In this document: positions 31,757 through 40,259 of the stretch, piece by piece
How the letters are laid out: the number at the start of each line of letters is the position of its first letter
Position numbering within the stretch: position 1 is the stretch's first letter
Origin: a virus
DNA: 64,000 nucleotides
IMG/VR virus record: IMGVR_UViG_3300005732_000005
Location: 1 to 64,000 of that record
Reading direction: 5' to 3' (one strand)
Translations under genes and position numbers: made by a program
Notes under the pieces: model-generated
Databases searched by the model: none
The model's input: the letters and a program-made list of their open reading frames with translations, nothing else
What the model was told of the DNA's origin: nothing

Positions 31757-32080
31757 CTATTCGTAAACGGTTGTAACAACTTCTTTCGGGAAAACTTCCC
31801 AAACATCTTCTAAGGTAATCGGAGTTAAATCCATATCACTCGGAGAAAGATCACCTGTTGTATGGTAAGATGGTGTTTTAAAGAAACGTTCTTCTCCATC
31901 AATATCGACTTTTATAACTTTCTCATAAATATCATACCATCTTCGAGAATCTACCTTCTCTGAATGAACGTCTTTAAAACATTCCACTAAAGATTCATAC
32001 AAACCTTCTTCGCAAATACTCCACCCTTCAGAATTATTAAATTCTGTAAGGAATTCTCTTAAAGTTTTCTTATTGCTCAT
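31757..32080 (-). CDS. Hypothetical protein, 107 aa
   Basis: Acidic; helical start then a loop-rich centre with SRRWYDIYEKVIKVDIDGEE. GGAGGTGAAAG precedes the ATG. Overlaps the flap nuclease end by 11 bases. No family is recognised. Confidence 0.6.
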   Translation of the reverse strand: MSNKKTLREFLTEFNNSEGWSICEEGLYESLVECFKDVHSEKVDSRRWYDIYEKVIKVDIDGEERFFKTPSYHTTGDLSPSDMDLTPITLEDVWEVFPKEVVTTVYE

Positions 32081-33605
32081 CTTTCACCTCCACAATTTCA
32101 CCTGTTTGTTTATTACGTTGAACAGTTTTAAACATATTCTTCTGAATATATTCAATCATCATATCTACTTTCTCCAAAGATGAATCCAATCTTTCAACAA
32201 GTCCATCTTTCTTCAAAGATTTGTATGACTTAAGTTCATTATCTTTTAAACTAGATAATAATGCTAAGGATTCTCCAACAATTTCTTCTGACATTTCTTC
32301 ATTGAATATCTGATATGGTGCTGTCAACAGATTATTATTTTCAATCTTAGAAGTATCTACTTTGAAAGATTTGCACAACTTAAAGAAGTCCATTTGGTCA
32401 TCTAATGATCGTAACATGTATGCTGTTCTAAAGTAGAAATCTATATAAGTCAAAGTATCTACATCTTGCGGATCACCTTTATGGTCAGTATATTGCACTC
32501 CGTAAGGAAGTAGTTCTGCAAAAATATCGATAGTTGTTTGCAAAGATTCTTTGGCCGTTTTACAAGGTTTTAATCGTTTATAAACACTGTCTGCACCAAA
32601 ACCCATACCTCCGTTCAAATGACCTAATGCACTATAAAAATCTGCCCCATCTCCGACCAAAATTTGCCACAATAAACCTTTAAAACCAATAAACTTATAG
32701 TCCGCAGATGTCTCTTTAGGAATAATTTCTATATCCCCTGCCGACTCATTTGTATTAGGTACGCGGAAAGGTTGTGGAAATTTAAACTTACCCTTCTTAG
32801 GATGTTCCCCTGAATATGTGTCTGGATTACAAATCAACTTTGCAGAGTTATTACCATCCTTATCACTAAGGATACAAATTTTATTGAACTTACCTGTCTT
32901 GTTGTAATTGATAGCACCTAACCACCCCATCATATCCACGTAGTCATCAGTCTCAATGTTTCCGTGGATAGGTGATTCAGGTGTCTCTATGGCCAACCCT
33001 TCCTCTACTGCCCACTGTCTCAATTCTTTTAGAAGAATAGGAGGAAGACTGTCTTTACGATTACCTTTGTATGGTTTGCAAAGCGGAATTAAGTTCCTGA
33101 AATTCTCACCAGAACCGATTACAGTTATGACTTTATTAAGCCCGAATTGTTGCCTTACACGTTTAAGTTTTGTATTAACTTGGATCTGTGCTTGCTTGAA
33201 ACACGCTGACTTTTCACCTTTCAACTTAGAATGCTCTTCTATTGTGAAATCTTCTAAATTGTAAGGTTCTTTACCAGAAGTTTCTCGTTCCAAATTTTTA
33301 AGCCATAACCAAGAGTCCTTTTTAATACCTTTACCTAGCCCCTTAAAAACTTTGATACCTGCTAATTCTTCTGACCAACCATCTTTGTGGATCACCTTGA
33401 TATACTTGGTCTCTTGGTTCTTAGCAGCTTGGAAATACAATGTATCTGCATCGTAGTAAGCTACACAATCATCAGTGATAATATCCTTTAGGTTATCGAT
33501 TTGCCACTCTTTGAATATTGGATTATCACTCTCGTCCCTTTCAAAAGGTTTCTCCTCCTCAACAACACTCTGCTGCGAAGGGGTAAATTTCTTTGTAAAC
33601 GCCAT
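32070..33605 (-). CDS. 5'-3' exonuclease / flap endonuclease-like protein, 511 aa
   Basis: VAYYDADTLYFQAA, GNIETDDYVDMMGWLG, KICILSDKDGN and ILVGDGADFYSALGHLNGG are the successive acidic motifs of FEN/PIN-type 5' nucleases, ending in a helix-hairpin-helix-like segment. It would remove RNA primers or resect 5' ends. It is longer than usual, with an extended C-terminal helical region. It is the first gene after the leftward promoter at 33639. Confidence 0.7.
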   Translation of the reverse strand: MAFTKKFTPSQQSVVEEEKPFERDESDNPIFKEWQIDNLKDIITDDCVAYYDADTLYFQAAKNQETKYIKVIHKDGWSEELAGIKVFKGLGKGIKKDSWLWLKNLERETSGKEPYNLEDFTIEEHSKLKGEKSACFKQAQIQVNTKLKRVRQQFGLNKVITVIGSGENFRNLIPLCKPYKGNRKDSLPPILLKELRQWAVEEGLAIETPESPIHGNIETDDYVDMMGWLGAINYNKTGKFNKICILSDKDGNNSAKLICNPDTYSGEHPKKGKFKFPQPFRVPNTNESAGDIEIIPKETSADYKFIGFKGLLWQILVGDGADFYSALGHLNGGMGFGADSVYKRLKPCKTAKESLQTTIDIFAELLPYGVQYTDHKGDPQDVDTLTYIDFYFRTAYMLRSLDDQMDFFKLCKSFKVDTSKIENNNLLTAPYQIFNEEMSEEIVGESLALLSSLKDNELKSYKSLKKDGLVERLDSSLEKVDMMIEYIQKNMFKTVQRNKQTGEIVEVKDEQ

Positions 33606-33638
33606 CTATTCTCCTCAAAATTTCTTATCCCATAATTA

Positions 33639-33667
33639 ATCTTACCAAAATAATCTCTTTAAAGCCA
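33639..33667 (-). promoter_or_regulatory. Leftward sigma70-like promoter
   Basis: Read leftward: TGGCTT, 17 bases, TAAGAT, about 35 bases before the flap nuclease start. The TAAGAT box recurs in the leftward promoters at 35216 and 45151. Confidence 0.5.
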
Positions 33668-33696
33668 GAACTTTTTGCAAAAAGATTACTTTGAGA

Positions 33697-33716
33697 AGGG
33701 GAGATCATTTGTCTCC
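33697..33716 (-). terminator. Possible terminator after the SPFH gene
   Basis: GGGAGA and TCTCCC pair across a 7-base loop. Read leftward it is followed by CTTCTC, only weakly T-rich. It lies between the SPFH gene and the promoter of the flap nuclease. Confidence 0.4.
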
Positions 33717-33727
33717 CACAGGGGTTA

Positions 33728-35182
33728 TTAGTTACTAGATTTATTACCCTTAATTACATCTTGGACAAGTTTTGTTGATAATAAGTCACTCACTTGATTG
33801 CCACCAGTATTACCACCCATAACAATGTCTGGAGTGTCAATCTTAACTTGAGGTAATACTTGTGCAATAGCTTTAGCTTCTTCAAGAGACAACTCTGCAA
33901 GATAGATCTTTTCATTAGATGACTTTGCTTCTAGCTTAGCTTTAGCAACAGCAGCCTCTGCAAAACCTTTTTCTTTAGTAGCTTTAGCTTCGTAAAGAGC
34001 GGCTTGGTAGTTAGCAGCTTGAATACCCTCGTTTGCTTCTGCGATTTGCAATTCACGTTGTTTATCAATAATTGCCAGATTAGCTACCTTTTGACGTTCT
34101 ACAGTTTCAATAGCTTCATTATCTTTTGCAATCTGTAACTCACGCTGCTTATCGATCACAGCAAGGTCTGCAACTTTCTGTCGTTCAACCTTCTCTTTAT
34201 CAGCTTGAATTTGAGCTAACTCTACTTGTTTCTGAGCTTGAATTACTTCACGGTCTTTCTCCATAAGTGCTCGGTTCTTGGCGCTGATTCGTGCTGTCTC
34301 ACCTTTAAGTTGTGCGTTTACCGCTGCTTCTCGTTCTTTCCGTTGATCAGCAATCATGTCTGCACGTTCTTTCTCTCGACGTTTAATGGTGGCTACATAC
34401 TCTTGTAAATCAGTCATCGGTGCAAACTCACCCAAATCCACTTGAGAGATAGTGATACCATATTTAGTCAAAGAGTGTGGACGACGAAGAGGAATTCCTT
34501 TATCATCAGTCTGAATCACAACTTTATACTGGAACTGTTTCGCAGTCGCATTCTGGTCACGATTACCTGTTAAAGATTGGTCTGCCACTTGATCTTCAAC
34601 TTCCACCTTCTCTCGACGAGTTTGTAACATACCATTATCAGCTTGGTCTTGTAAACGCTGCTTGAAAGCACCTTTACCACCTTGCATGAAATCTTGTGCT
34701 AAGAATTGGTCGGTTGTTAAACTAAGCATATCTTTGGCAAATGTCTGGAATGTGTTACCTTCTAGATTACGTTGAGATTTAACTTCTTGGTGCATCTGCT
34801 CAAGTTTGTCAGGTGATGTTGAAAGACGTACTCTCCAACAAGCCTCCATCAAACCACCATAGTTGTCTGCAAAAGTGACCATTAACGGAGCACGTACTGC
34901 ACTCGCTGTATTAACAATCTCTTCATCATCACTAACACAAATTGTAGAGACAGCGTTATAAGTATCTACACGAGAGAAGAATGGTACTTTAAATTTCATA
35001 CCCTCTGTTTGATGCCATTCATATTTACCATTCATTGTGTTCTGGATACGGACCATCTCACCACTACTTACTGTTGTGAAACTGCTCATGCCTGTAATAA
35101 ACAAACCTAGGCCGATAGCAACACCCGTTCCATATTTCTTGACTGTTTTCATTACATCTTGTTGCTTAACTTGTTCGTTCAT
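33728..35182 (-). CDS. SPFH/Band 7 membrane protein with repeated coiled coil, 484 aa
   Basis: A membrane helix at about 18-40 (GVAIGLGLFITGMSSF) is followed by an SPFH-like domain (VSSGEMVRIQNTMNGKYEW...). A long coiled coil from about 270 to 440 contains two copies of a VERQKVA-LAVIDKQRELQIA unit. SPFH proteins form membrane scaffolds and influence proteases and membrane order. Phage versions are less known. It is probably anchored in the host inner membrane. A promoter lies just upstream. Confidence 0.75.
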   Translation of the reverse strand: MNEQVKQQDVMKTVKKYGTGVAIGLGLFITGMSSFTTVSSGEMVRIQNTMNGKYEWHQTEGMKFKVPFFSRVDTYNAVSTICVSDDEEIVNTASAVRAPLMVTFADNYGGLMEACWRVRLSTSPDKLEQMHQEVKSQRNLEGNTFQTFAKDMLSLTTDQFLAQDFMQGGKGAFKQRLQDQADNGMLQTRREKVEVEDQVADQSLTGNRDQNATAKQFQYKVVIQTDDKGIPLRRPHSLTKYGITISQVDLGEFAPMTDLQEYVATIKRREKERADMIADQRKEREAAVNAQLKGETARISAKNRALMEKDREVIQAQKQVELAQIQADKEKVERQKVADLAVIDKQRELQIAKDNEAIETVERQKVANLAIIDKQRELQIAEANEGIQAANYQAALYEAKATKEKGFAEAAVAKAKLEAKSSNEKIYLAELSLEEAKAIAQVLPQVKIDTPDIVMGGNTGGNQVSDLLSTKLVQDVIKGNKSSN

Positions 35183-35215
35183 ATTTATTTCTCCTCTATC
35201 TAGTTAAGAGACCCT

Positions 35216-35243
35216 ATCTTACCAGAGCCTCATTTATTGTCAA
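35216..35243 (-). promoter_or_regulatory. Leftward sigma70 promoter for the SPFH gene
   Basis: Read leftward: TTGACA, 16 bases, TAAGAT, about 30 bases before the ATG at 35182. Strong consensus match. Confidence 0.75.
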
Positions 35244-35262
35244 TAATTATTTATTGAAAAAT

Positions 35263-35652
35263 TTAATCCCAACCACCTGACGAACTACTACTATCATAGC
35301 TGCTTGAAGAATCTCCCCAAGAACTTGAGCTTGAAGAAGGACTATAACTCGAAGGTGTATAAGACTCTGTAACGTGTGTTTCTACAAAATCATTTAACTT
35401 TGGCTCGTAACTAGAGTTTGAAAGTGTATAACCTCCTTTATCATCTTTATCATAACCTACTTCCTCGAAAGAATTGAAGTCTACAACATAATCTGTATCA
35501 TCCATAATCATTGACCAAAGCAACCACTGATTTAAGCTTGAATCGTACACTTCACGGTGACCGTTGTTATTAATACGACTCTTAGTAAAGTTCTTTGCCT
35601 GATACTTAGGTTTCTTTTTAAAACCGAAAATCTCTTTTAACTTTGTAAACAT
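35263..35652 (-). CDS. Serine-rich-tailed hypothetical protein, 129 aa
   Basis: A basic N-terminus (KLKEIFGFKKKPKYQAKNFTKSR) precedes a compact middle and a C-terminal 35 residues made mostly of Ser, with Tyr, Gly and Trp. The tail is low complexity and probably unstructured. No family is recognised. Confidence 0.6.
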   Translation of the reverse strand: MFTKLKEIFGFKKKPKYQAKNFTKSRINNNGHREVYDSSLNQWLLWSMIMDDTDYVVDFNSFEEVGYDKDDKGGYTLSNSSYEPKLNDFVETHVTESYTPSSYSPSSSSSSWGDSSSSYDSSSSSGGWD

Positions 35653-35663
35653 ATACTCTCTTA

Positions 35664-35765
35664 TTATTTATTGAAAAATTTCTCTTGGCAACTCAGAACT
35701 AGATTACCAACACTCACCACTACCATTACAAATATTACAAAACTTACAATAATGTCTAGCAGCAT
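35664..35765 (-). CDS. Single-pass membrane peptide, 33 aa
   Basis: The ATG overlaps the upstream stop (TAATG), with GAGGT in front. Residues 2-27 are hydrophobic (LLDIIVSFVIFVMVVVSVG); the tail is short and basic. Probably inner membrane. Confidence 0.5.
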   Translation of the reverse strand: MLLDIIVSFVIFVMVVVSVGNLVLSCQEKFFNK

Positions 35766-36670
35766 TAATAATCTACCTCAGTAGCTTCCTTCTCCAAGCT
35801 ATTCACCACTTTCAAAAGGGTTGGTAGTTGGATGATATATTGTCCCATAAAGTTTGCACTTGGAGTAGAGTCTTCATCTTGCTCAAAAGCGTGGTCTTCT
35901 TTAAACTTGATGCCTTTAATCTCAAACTTATTTGTCACCTCAAGCTCTACTACACCATCATAATCTAGCTGAAGTAATTTTACCACTTTGTTACGATTAC
36001 TGATGAACGCCAACACTTCATCATCAGCAGGGTATTCCTTCTTAACACTGATTGTCACTGACTTAGGACTCTTCTCAAACTCACTTTTATCACCAAGGGA
36101 TACCTTCTCCACAAGCATAAATGGATCAGGAAGATGCTTACTTTCGTTGATGATATAGTTTGTCAAAAGCTTCTCTAAAATAGGTGCTTCAAACTCTACA
36201 GGAAGAACATTCTCATAATCACCTTCCATTGCACCAAGAATATAACTCATAACATTATCGACTTTCTTAACACCACCTTCTACCAACAACTTGCTTGTCT
36301 GGTTATCCAGAACAACTAAACTCTGTTGGATAGGTTTGAATCCTTGATAAGGGAGATATTCTTCTCGAAGTTGTAGAATCTTCTCATCAAGTTCCTCATC
36401 TGTATAAGTGTCACCTTCTTTAACTTCACTCTCTAGTTGAGATTTAGCTTCCTGTTCAAGCTGTGTTAGGTCAGGTTCTTTTCGTTCCTGATAAGCCACT
36501 TTGATTAAATCAAAACGGTCAACCTTCTGAACAAAAGTATCATCGAACAAAGGAACAAAACCTAACATAGAGACTTGATTGTTCGTCATTTGACGAAAAT
36601 GGTGTTGTTCGATAAAATCTTGGTTGAAAGATGCTTTGCCTTCGAATTTGAATGTTGTGATTTGCTTCAT
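35765..36670 (-). CDS. Hypothetical acidic protein, 301 aa
   Basis: Soluble and acidic, alternating helical (TQLEQEAKSQLESEVKEGD) and beta-rich segments. No catalytic motif is seen. It sits in a group of small genes between the SPFH gene and the exonuclease at 37186. No family is recognised despite its size. Confidence 0.65.
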   Translation of the reverse strand: MKQITTFKFEGKASFNQDFIEQHHFRQMTNNQVSMLGFVPLFDDTFVQKVDRFDLIKVAYQERKEPDLTQLEQEAKSQLESEVKEGDTYTDEELDEKILQLREEYLPYQGFKPIQQSLVVLDNQTSKLLVEGGVKKVDNVMSYILGAMEGDYENVLPVEFEAPILEKLLTNYIINESKHLPDPFMLVEKVSLGDKSEFEKSPKSVTISVKKEYPADDEVLAFISNRNKVVKLLQLDYDGVVELEVTNKFEIKGIKFKEDHAFEQDEDSTPSANFMGQYIIQLPTLLKVVNSLEKEATEVDY

Positions 36671-36695
36671 ACTACCATTTCTCCTTATATTAATT

Positions 36696-36917
36696 TTAAA
36701 CGTCTGAGGTAACTTTTGCGATTGTAAGTAAAATGATACCTACAACAGTCTGCAATAACCAATAACCTGCATTAGGTAATACAATCTCAAAGAAACCTTG
36801 TTCTGTCTTCACCATTTCGTAGATACTGTAACCTACCCAAATAACAGTGCTTGTTGTTGCTAATAGCCCACCTAATACTAAACTGATGCTTGCAATTAAA
36901 ACTCTTAACACTTCCAT
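36696..36917 (-). CDS. Two-helix membrane protein, 73 aa
   Basis: Hydrophobic helices at about 4-30 and 48-68 (YWLLQTVVGIILLTIA). AGGAGAAAG precedes the ATG. Probably inner membrane. No family is recognised. Confidence 0.6.
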   Translation of the reverse strand: MEVLRVLIASISLVLGGLLATTSTVIWVGYSIYEMVKTEQGFFEIVLPNAGYWLLQTVVGIILLTIAKVTSDV

Positions 36918-36933
36918 AATCTTTCTCCTTATA

Positions 36934-37122
36934 TTAATCTTCTAATAAACCTGAATCTACTAAAGCAACTATCATAGCCGTCATTGCAGCAATATTATCA
37001 TTCTCTTCGGGTGTGGTCAAATACTTTGTAAACTCTTTACGTAAATATTCATACTTCTGCTGCACAGATTCATCTTGCTCAGACATAATACCTTTAGCCA
37101 TAAGTGCGTACATTTCAATCAT
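36934..37122 (-). CDS. Small helical protein, 62 aa
   Basis: Acidic and helical throughout (QKYEYLRKEFTKYLTT). Follows the promoter at 37155-37182, so it heads a leftward unit with the membrane protein. No family is recognised. Confidence 0.6.
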   Translation of the reverse strand: MIEMYALMAKGIMSEQDESVQQKYEYLRKEFTKYLTTPEENDNIAAMTAMIVALVDSGLLED

Positions 37123-37154
37123 ATTGTTTCTCCTTTGTTGTTAAGATAGCGCCC

Positions 37155-37182
37155 ATTTTACAGGACGCTGATTGTTTGTCAA
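37155..37182 (-). promoter_or_regulatory. Leftward sigma70 promoter
   Basis: Read leftward: TTGACA, 16 bases, TAAAAT. It lies about 30 bases before the gene at 37122 and just after the exonuclease stop. Confidence 0.75.
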
Positions 37183-37185
37183 GGG

Positions 37186-38157
37186 TTATTTTGTTACATT
37201 TCTAAAATAATTCTTACGGTCTTCAACTGTGTTTAAGTTGCCACCTTTACGTTGAACCTTACCACAATCTCCACATCTCACTGCCTCAAACACACTTACA
37301 TCAGTATAAGCACGTTCAGTAAGGTCTTCTAAATCTTCACTACCACATACACGGCACGAGGGTTTATCAGAATCTTTATACAAAGAGACATTGGGATGAC
37401 TAGGAATCCATGTACGAATCTTTTTGTAAAGTTCCATACAAGTAGGTATATCCCCTTCATTATACTCATACATAAGATTAAAGGCATCTTTATCGCCATG
37501 CATACAACGTATCCAAAGGTCAATACCATCGTGCTTACGTTTCATATAATCTACTTCAAAGTAACGTGTTGCATAGTCTAAACTATTTGAGGGTAAGCTA
37601 AAAGCTTTCTTCAAACCTTTTGCTGTGCAGATTAACTTATACGGACTTGTTTCAGGGAATCCGTGAAAGGCACATCTCTGGGCAAACCAACCTTGGTCAA
37701 ATTTGGAATTATGTGCAATGGCAATATTACACTCATCCAACACTTTCCACAAAGCTTCTACTAAGAAATAGTCATCAGTGTGGTCATTGTCAAAATGTTC
37801 TTCATAGTCTGTCAGTTTTGCACCAAATACATTATCAGGGTCGCTCATCCAAGCTGCAGCCCATGTAAGCATATAAGGTCGTTGGATAACGTGATCAGGT
37901 GAACTAAAGTGTTTGAACATACTAAACGCTGCTACAATACTTGCACTAACCTCACAATCAAACACTACAATTTTTAAATCTTCTTGATTCTTCTCTGTCT
38001 TAAGAATATTTCCTTTCTTAATATTGTATCGAATAGTGGACTCTTTGGTTCTAGAGCCTAATACTTCTTCCGCAGCATCTCGATGACTACCACCTTTGTT
38101 AAGAATATACTCAATTGCCTCAATCATTTCTTGTGATAAAACTGTTTTTCTTCCCAT
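37186..38157 (-). CDS. DnaQ-like 3'-5' exonuclease with zinc ribbon, 323 aa
   Basis: The start at 38157 is chosen for its GAGGAG site. A short helix-turn-helix-like N-terminus (LSQEMIEAIEYILNKGGSHRDAAEE) precedes the exonuclease fold: VVFDCEVS (Exo I), IAHNSKFDQ (Exo II) and YNEGDIPT (Exo III). A C-terminal four-cysteine ribbon (CRVCGSEDL...CGDCGKV) may bind DNA. It could proofread or process DNA ends. Confidence 0.75.
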   Translation of the reverse strand: MGRKTVLSQEMIEAIEYILNKGGSHRDAAEEVLGSRTKESTIRYNIKKGNILKTEKNQEDLKIVVFDCEVSASIVAAFSMFKHFSSPDHVIQRPYMLTWAAAWMSDPDNVFGAKLTDYEEHFDNDHTDDYFLVEALWKVLDECNIAIAHNSKFDQGWFAQRCAFHGFPETSPYKLICTAKGLKKAFSLPSNSLDYATRYFEVDYMKRKHDGIDLWIRCMHGDKDAFNLMYEYNEGDIPTCMELYKKIRTWIPSHPNVSLYKDSDKPSCRVCGSEDLEDLTERAYTDVSVFEAVRCGDCGKVQRKGGNLNTVEDRKNYFRNVTK

Positions 38158-38168
38158 TTTATTCTCCT

Positions 38169-38483
38169 CTACCAAATATTCTGCATACCGATTAATCTTG
38201 CTTTAGTTCCTGATAATTTCTCGAACTGTTCAGCCTTCTTTTTAATATCTTGTAACCATTCTTCAAAACCTTCCGAGGCTACAACAACATCTGCAACTTT
38301 AAAACCTACCGTACAGTTTGAAACATCTGCATCATACCAAGGACTCATTGTTTCTAGGTCATACTGATCCAACCACTCCCACATACAGAAATGTTCATCT
38401 TCTAATTCATCTTCTGGAATATCGAAATCACACTCACCAAATTCCGCACCCACAATCATATTACCTGAATAATCAATACCCAT
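38169..38483 (-). CDS. Hypothetical protein, 104 aa
   Basis: Acidic N-terminal half (DFDIPEDELEDEHFCMWEWLD) and helical basic C-terminus (LQDIKKKAEQFEKLSGTKAR). No family is recognised. Confidence 0.6.
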   Translation of the reverse strand: MGIDYSGNMIVGAEFGECDFDIPEDELEDEHFCMWEWLDQYDLETMSPWYDADVSNCTVGFKVADVVVASEGFEEWLQDIKKKAEQFEKLSGTKARLIGMQNIW

Positions 38484-38580
38484 TACCTATTAATAAGTAA
38501 CAGGTTAAAAGTGTAAGTAATAATCCTGTTGTCAATGTATTATATACGCTTTTCACGGAACAGCTTTTATAAATGTTCAC
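38473..38580 (-). CDS. Single-pass membrane peptide, 35 aa
   Basis: A GTG overlapping the upstream TGA opens a frame with a hydrophobic helix (LTTGLLLTLLTCYLLIG) and a basic start. Its stop overlaps the next start. Overlaps at both ends support it. Confidence 0.45.
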   Translation of the reverse strand: MNIYKSCSVKSVYNTLTTGLLLTLLTCYLLIGNGY

Positions 38581-38678
38581 TTTCTATTCTCCTTCTTCCA
38601 CTCATCAATCATTTTTCTTAAATTAACCCTTAAGATTTCAAAATCTTTTTCTGTCCAACTAGAATCTTTGCTTGGCAT
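38577..38678 (-). CDS. Small basic helical protein, 33 aa
   Basis: The ATG follows AGAGAGG and overlaps the previous gene's end. Helical and charged (EKDFEILRVNLRKMIDEWKK). No family is recognised. Confidence 0.45.
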   Translation of the reverse strand: MPSKDSSWTEKDFEILRVNLRKMIDEWKKENRK

Positions 38679-38841
38679 AAGAATACCTCTCTAAATCATT
38701 AGTAAGTTGTTCGGAAAGTGATTTTACTACAGATTCAATATCTACGTCAATAGCATTCCTCTTGCCAAGAGAAATCCCCTTTAGGACAGCTTGTTCCATT
38801 ACGTAGAGTATTGTATCTTTAGTTGCTGTGATTTGTTTCAT
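38659..38841 (-). CDS. Small helical protein, 60 aa
   Basis: Helical (KDTILYVMEQAVLKGISLG). Start overlaps the upstream stop by 4 bases. No family is recognised. Confidence 0.55.
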   Translation of the reverse strand: MKQITATKDTILYVMEQAVLKGISLGKRNAIDVDIESVVKSLSEQLTNDLERYSYAKQRF

Positions 38842-39215
38842 AATAAATAATCCTCACAATCAAAATAGGTTATCTTCTTACCAATACGTTCGGCATGTTT
38901 AATTTCATCTTGGATACCTGTAGATTTAGTCCAGCACCCACCATAACTGTCACTCATCTTCAGAACATACACTTCCGAACAATGGTCTATTGCATTACGG
39001 TCAATCTTTTTCCAGAAATCATATTCCTTAGGTAAGCCATACTTACGAGAAATCTCGTGACAATGTAATATTGGTGAATAAACATACTTTCCCTCAAGTA
39101 ACCATTCGTGAACACGTTTCATTGTGTAATCAACTCTTTCGTCAAGAACGTTATCTTGTTCACGAGGATCTAGTTTGGAAATACCGTTGCTGTAAAGTGA
39201 ACATACGTAAATCAT
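38838..39215 (-). CDS. DUF1937/DUF4406-like protein, 125 aa
   Basis: A Rossmann-like start (MIYVCSLYSNG), the RVDYTMKRVHEWLLEGKYVYSPILHCHEI helix-strand block, and SEVYVLKMSDSYGGCWTKSTGIQDEIKHAE resemble phage nucleoside-deoxyribosyltransferase-like DUF1937/DUF4406 proteins. A nucleotide-salvage role is possible but unproved. Confidence 0.5.
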   Translation of the reverse strand: MIYVCSLYSNGISKLDPREQDNVLDERVDYTMKRVHEWLLEGKYVYSPILHCHEISRKYGLPKEYDFWKKIDRNAIDHCSEVYVLKMSDSYGGCWTKSTGIQDEIKHAERIGKKITYFDCEDYLL

Positions 39216-39484
39216 TTATTATCCTCCAAACAATTGATATAAGGCCAAACCTCATCACCATACACAAACTCCATCAAAGCTTCATATGCATAGCGTGTAT
39301 CAATCTCTAGGACATCTTCTCCCTCTTGTAAGAATGTCTCTGCCAAATCAACTAAGCCTTGTATGCCAGAACAATTTATTGAACAAACAACCTTTGGACG
39401 TAAAGGTATTTTCTCTTGTTCACGTTTATTTTCTGCAAGTTTATATAACTCTTCTGAAGTATATTCTTCAATAGGTTTACTCAT
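39212..39484 (-). CDS. Hypothetical protein, 90 aa
   Basis: Charged start (EEYTSEELYKLAENKREQEK) then VVCSINCSGIQGLVDLAETFL. Four-base overlaps at both ends. No family is recognised. Confidence 0.6.
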   Translation of the reverse strand: MSKPIEEYTSEELYKLAENKREQEKIPLRPKVVCSINCSGIQGLVDLAETFLQEGEDVLEIDTRYAYEALMEFVYGDEVWPYINCLEDNK

Positions 39485-40245
39485 CGGTTAAATACCTCCA
39501 CTTGTTTATCAACATAATATTTACATTTAGTAGCATCATACTCAAAAGTGTTACCTTCCTTTCCACCGCCTTGTGTCATATCGAACATACGTTTTTGGGC
39601 TTTAAATATGTTGGTGAAGTTAAAATCGTTTTGGAATAAAACTTCTGCCAAATCCTCCAACATTATTTTACCATTTAATTTATGCTTTTCCATAAGCCAT
39701 TCAGGTAATACCACATCGTAATATTTACTTTCCCCGCCATCACTTTTCACAGGAGATTTCTCTTTTTCTCTCTTAATCTTCACACACTCCTCCAAACTCT
39801 CTTTCAACTCTTCATACAAATCTCGATCACCATCTTTAGAATGACAACTATTTTGCACAGAGGCGATCATCTCTTCATCATAATATTCTTCCAACAAACC
39901 ACGATAATAGTTAGCAACACCCTTATCTGGCAACAAGTCCATTTTATCAAGATTCAAGCTTACATAAAGTTTCTCTTTCTTCCAATTCTCAGATGGACGT
40001 TTCCGAGAAGGGTTATTTGGAACAACAGGATCTTTCTTGATGTAGAACCAGTTTTTATATGTATCAACACAAAAATTATGTATAGCAAATCTATCATCTT
40101 TTATAGAGAAGAATCCATCACATACATAAATATCTTGGAAAGTAGAATACTCTTCACCTTTGGTGCAAAACCTTACACCACTTTCTTCCATAAAACCATC
40201 TCTCCAAGCAACCAACACTTTCCCAACTAAATCTTCCGCTTTCAT
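39481..40245 (-). CDS. Hypothetical protein with DUF3310-like end, 254 aa
   Basis: The C-terminal 80 residues (YYDVVLPEWLMEKH, FNFTNIFKAQKRM, YDATKCKYYVDKQV) resemble DUF3310, a short phage domain of unknown role. The N-terminal part is beta-rich and resembles nothing known. A linker rich in Lys and Glu joins them. Confidence 0.45.
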   Translation of the reverse strand: MKAEDLVGKVLVAWRDGFMEESGVRFCTKGEEYSTFQDIYVCDGFFSIKDDRFAIHNFCVDTYKNWFYIKKDPVVPNNPSRKRPSENWKKEKLYVSLNLDKMDLLPDKGVANYYRGLLEEYYDEEMIASVQNSCHSKDGDRDLYEELKESLEECVKIKREKEKSPVKSDGGESKYYDVVLPEWLMEKHKLNGKIMLEDLAEVLFQNDFNFTNIFKAQKRMFDMTQGGGKEGNTFEYDATKCKYYVDKQVEVFNR

Positions 40246-40259
40246 AATTTCCTCCTATT

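Noticed and set aside
32956-33264. 102-codon rightward frame
   Set aside because: Antisense to conserved flap-nuclease motifs; no start signal.
39841-40230. 129-codon rightward frame
   Set aside because: Complement of the 254-aa leftward gene, with no ribosome site and a codon pattern typical of an antisense shadow.
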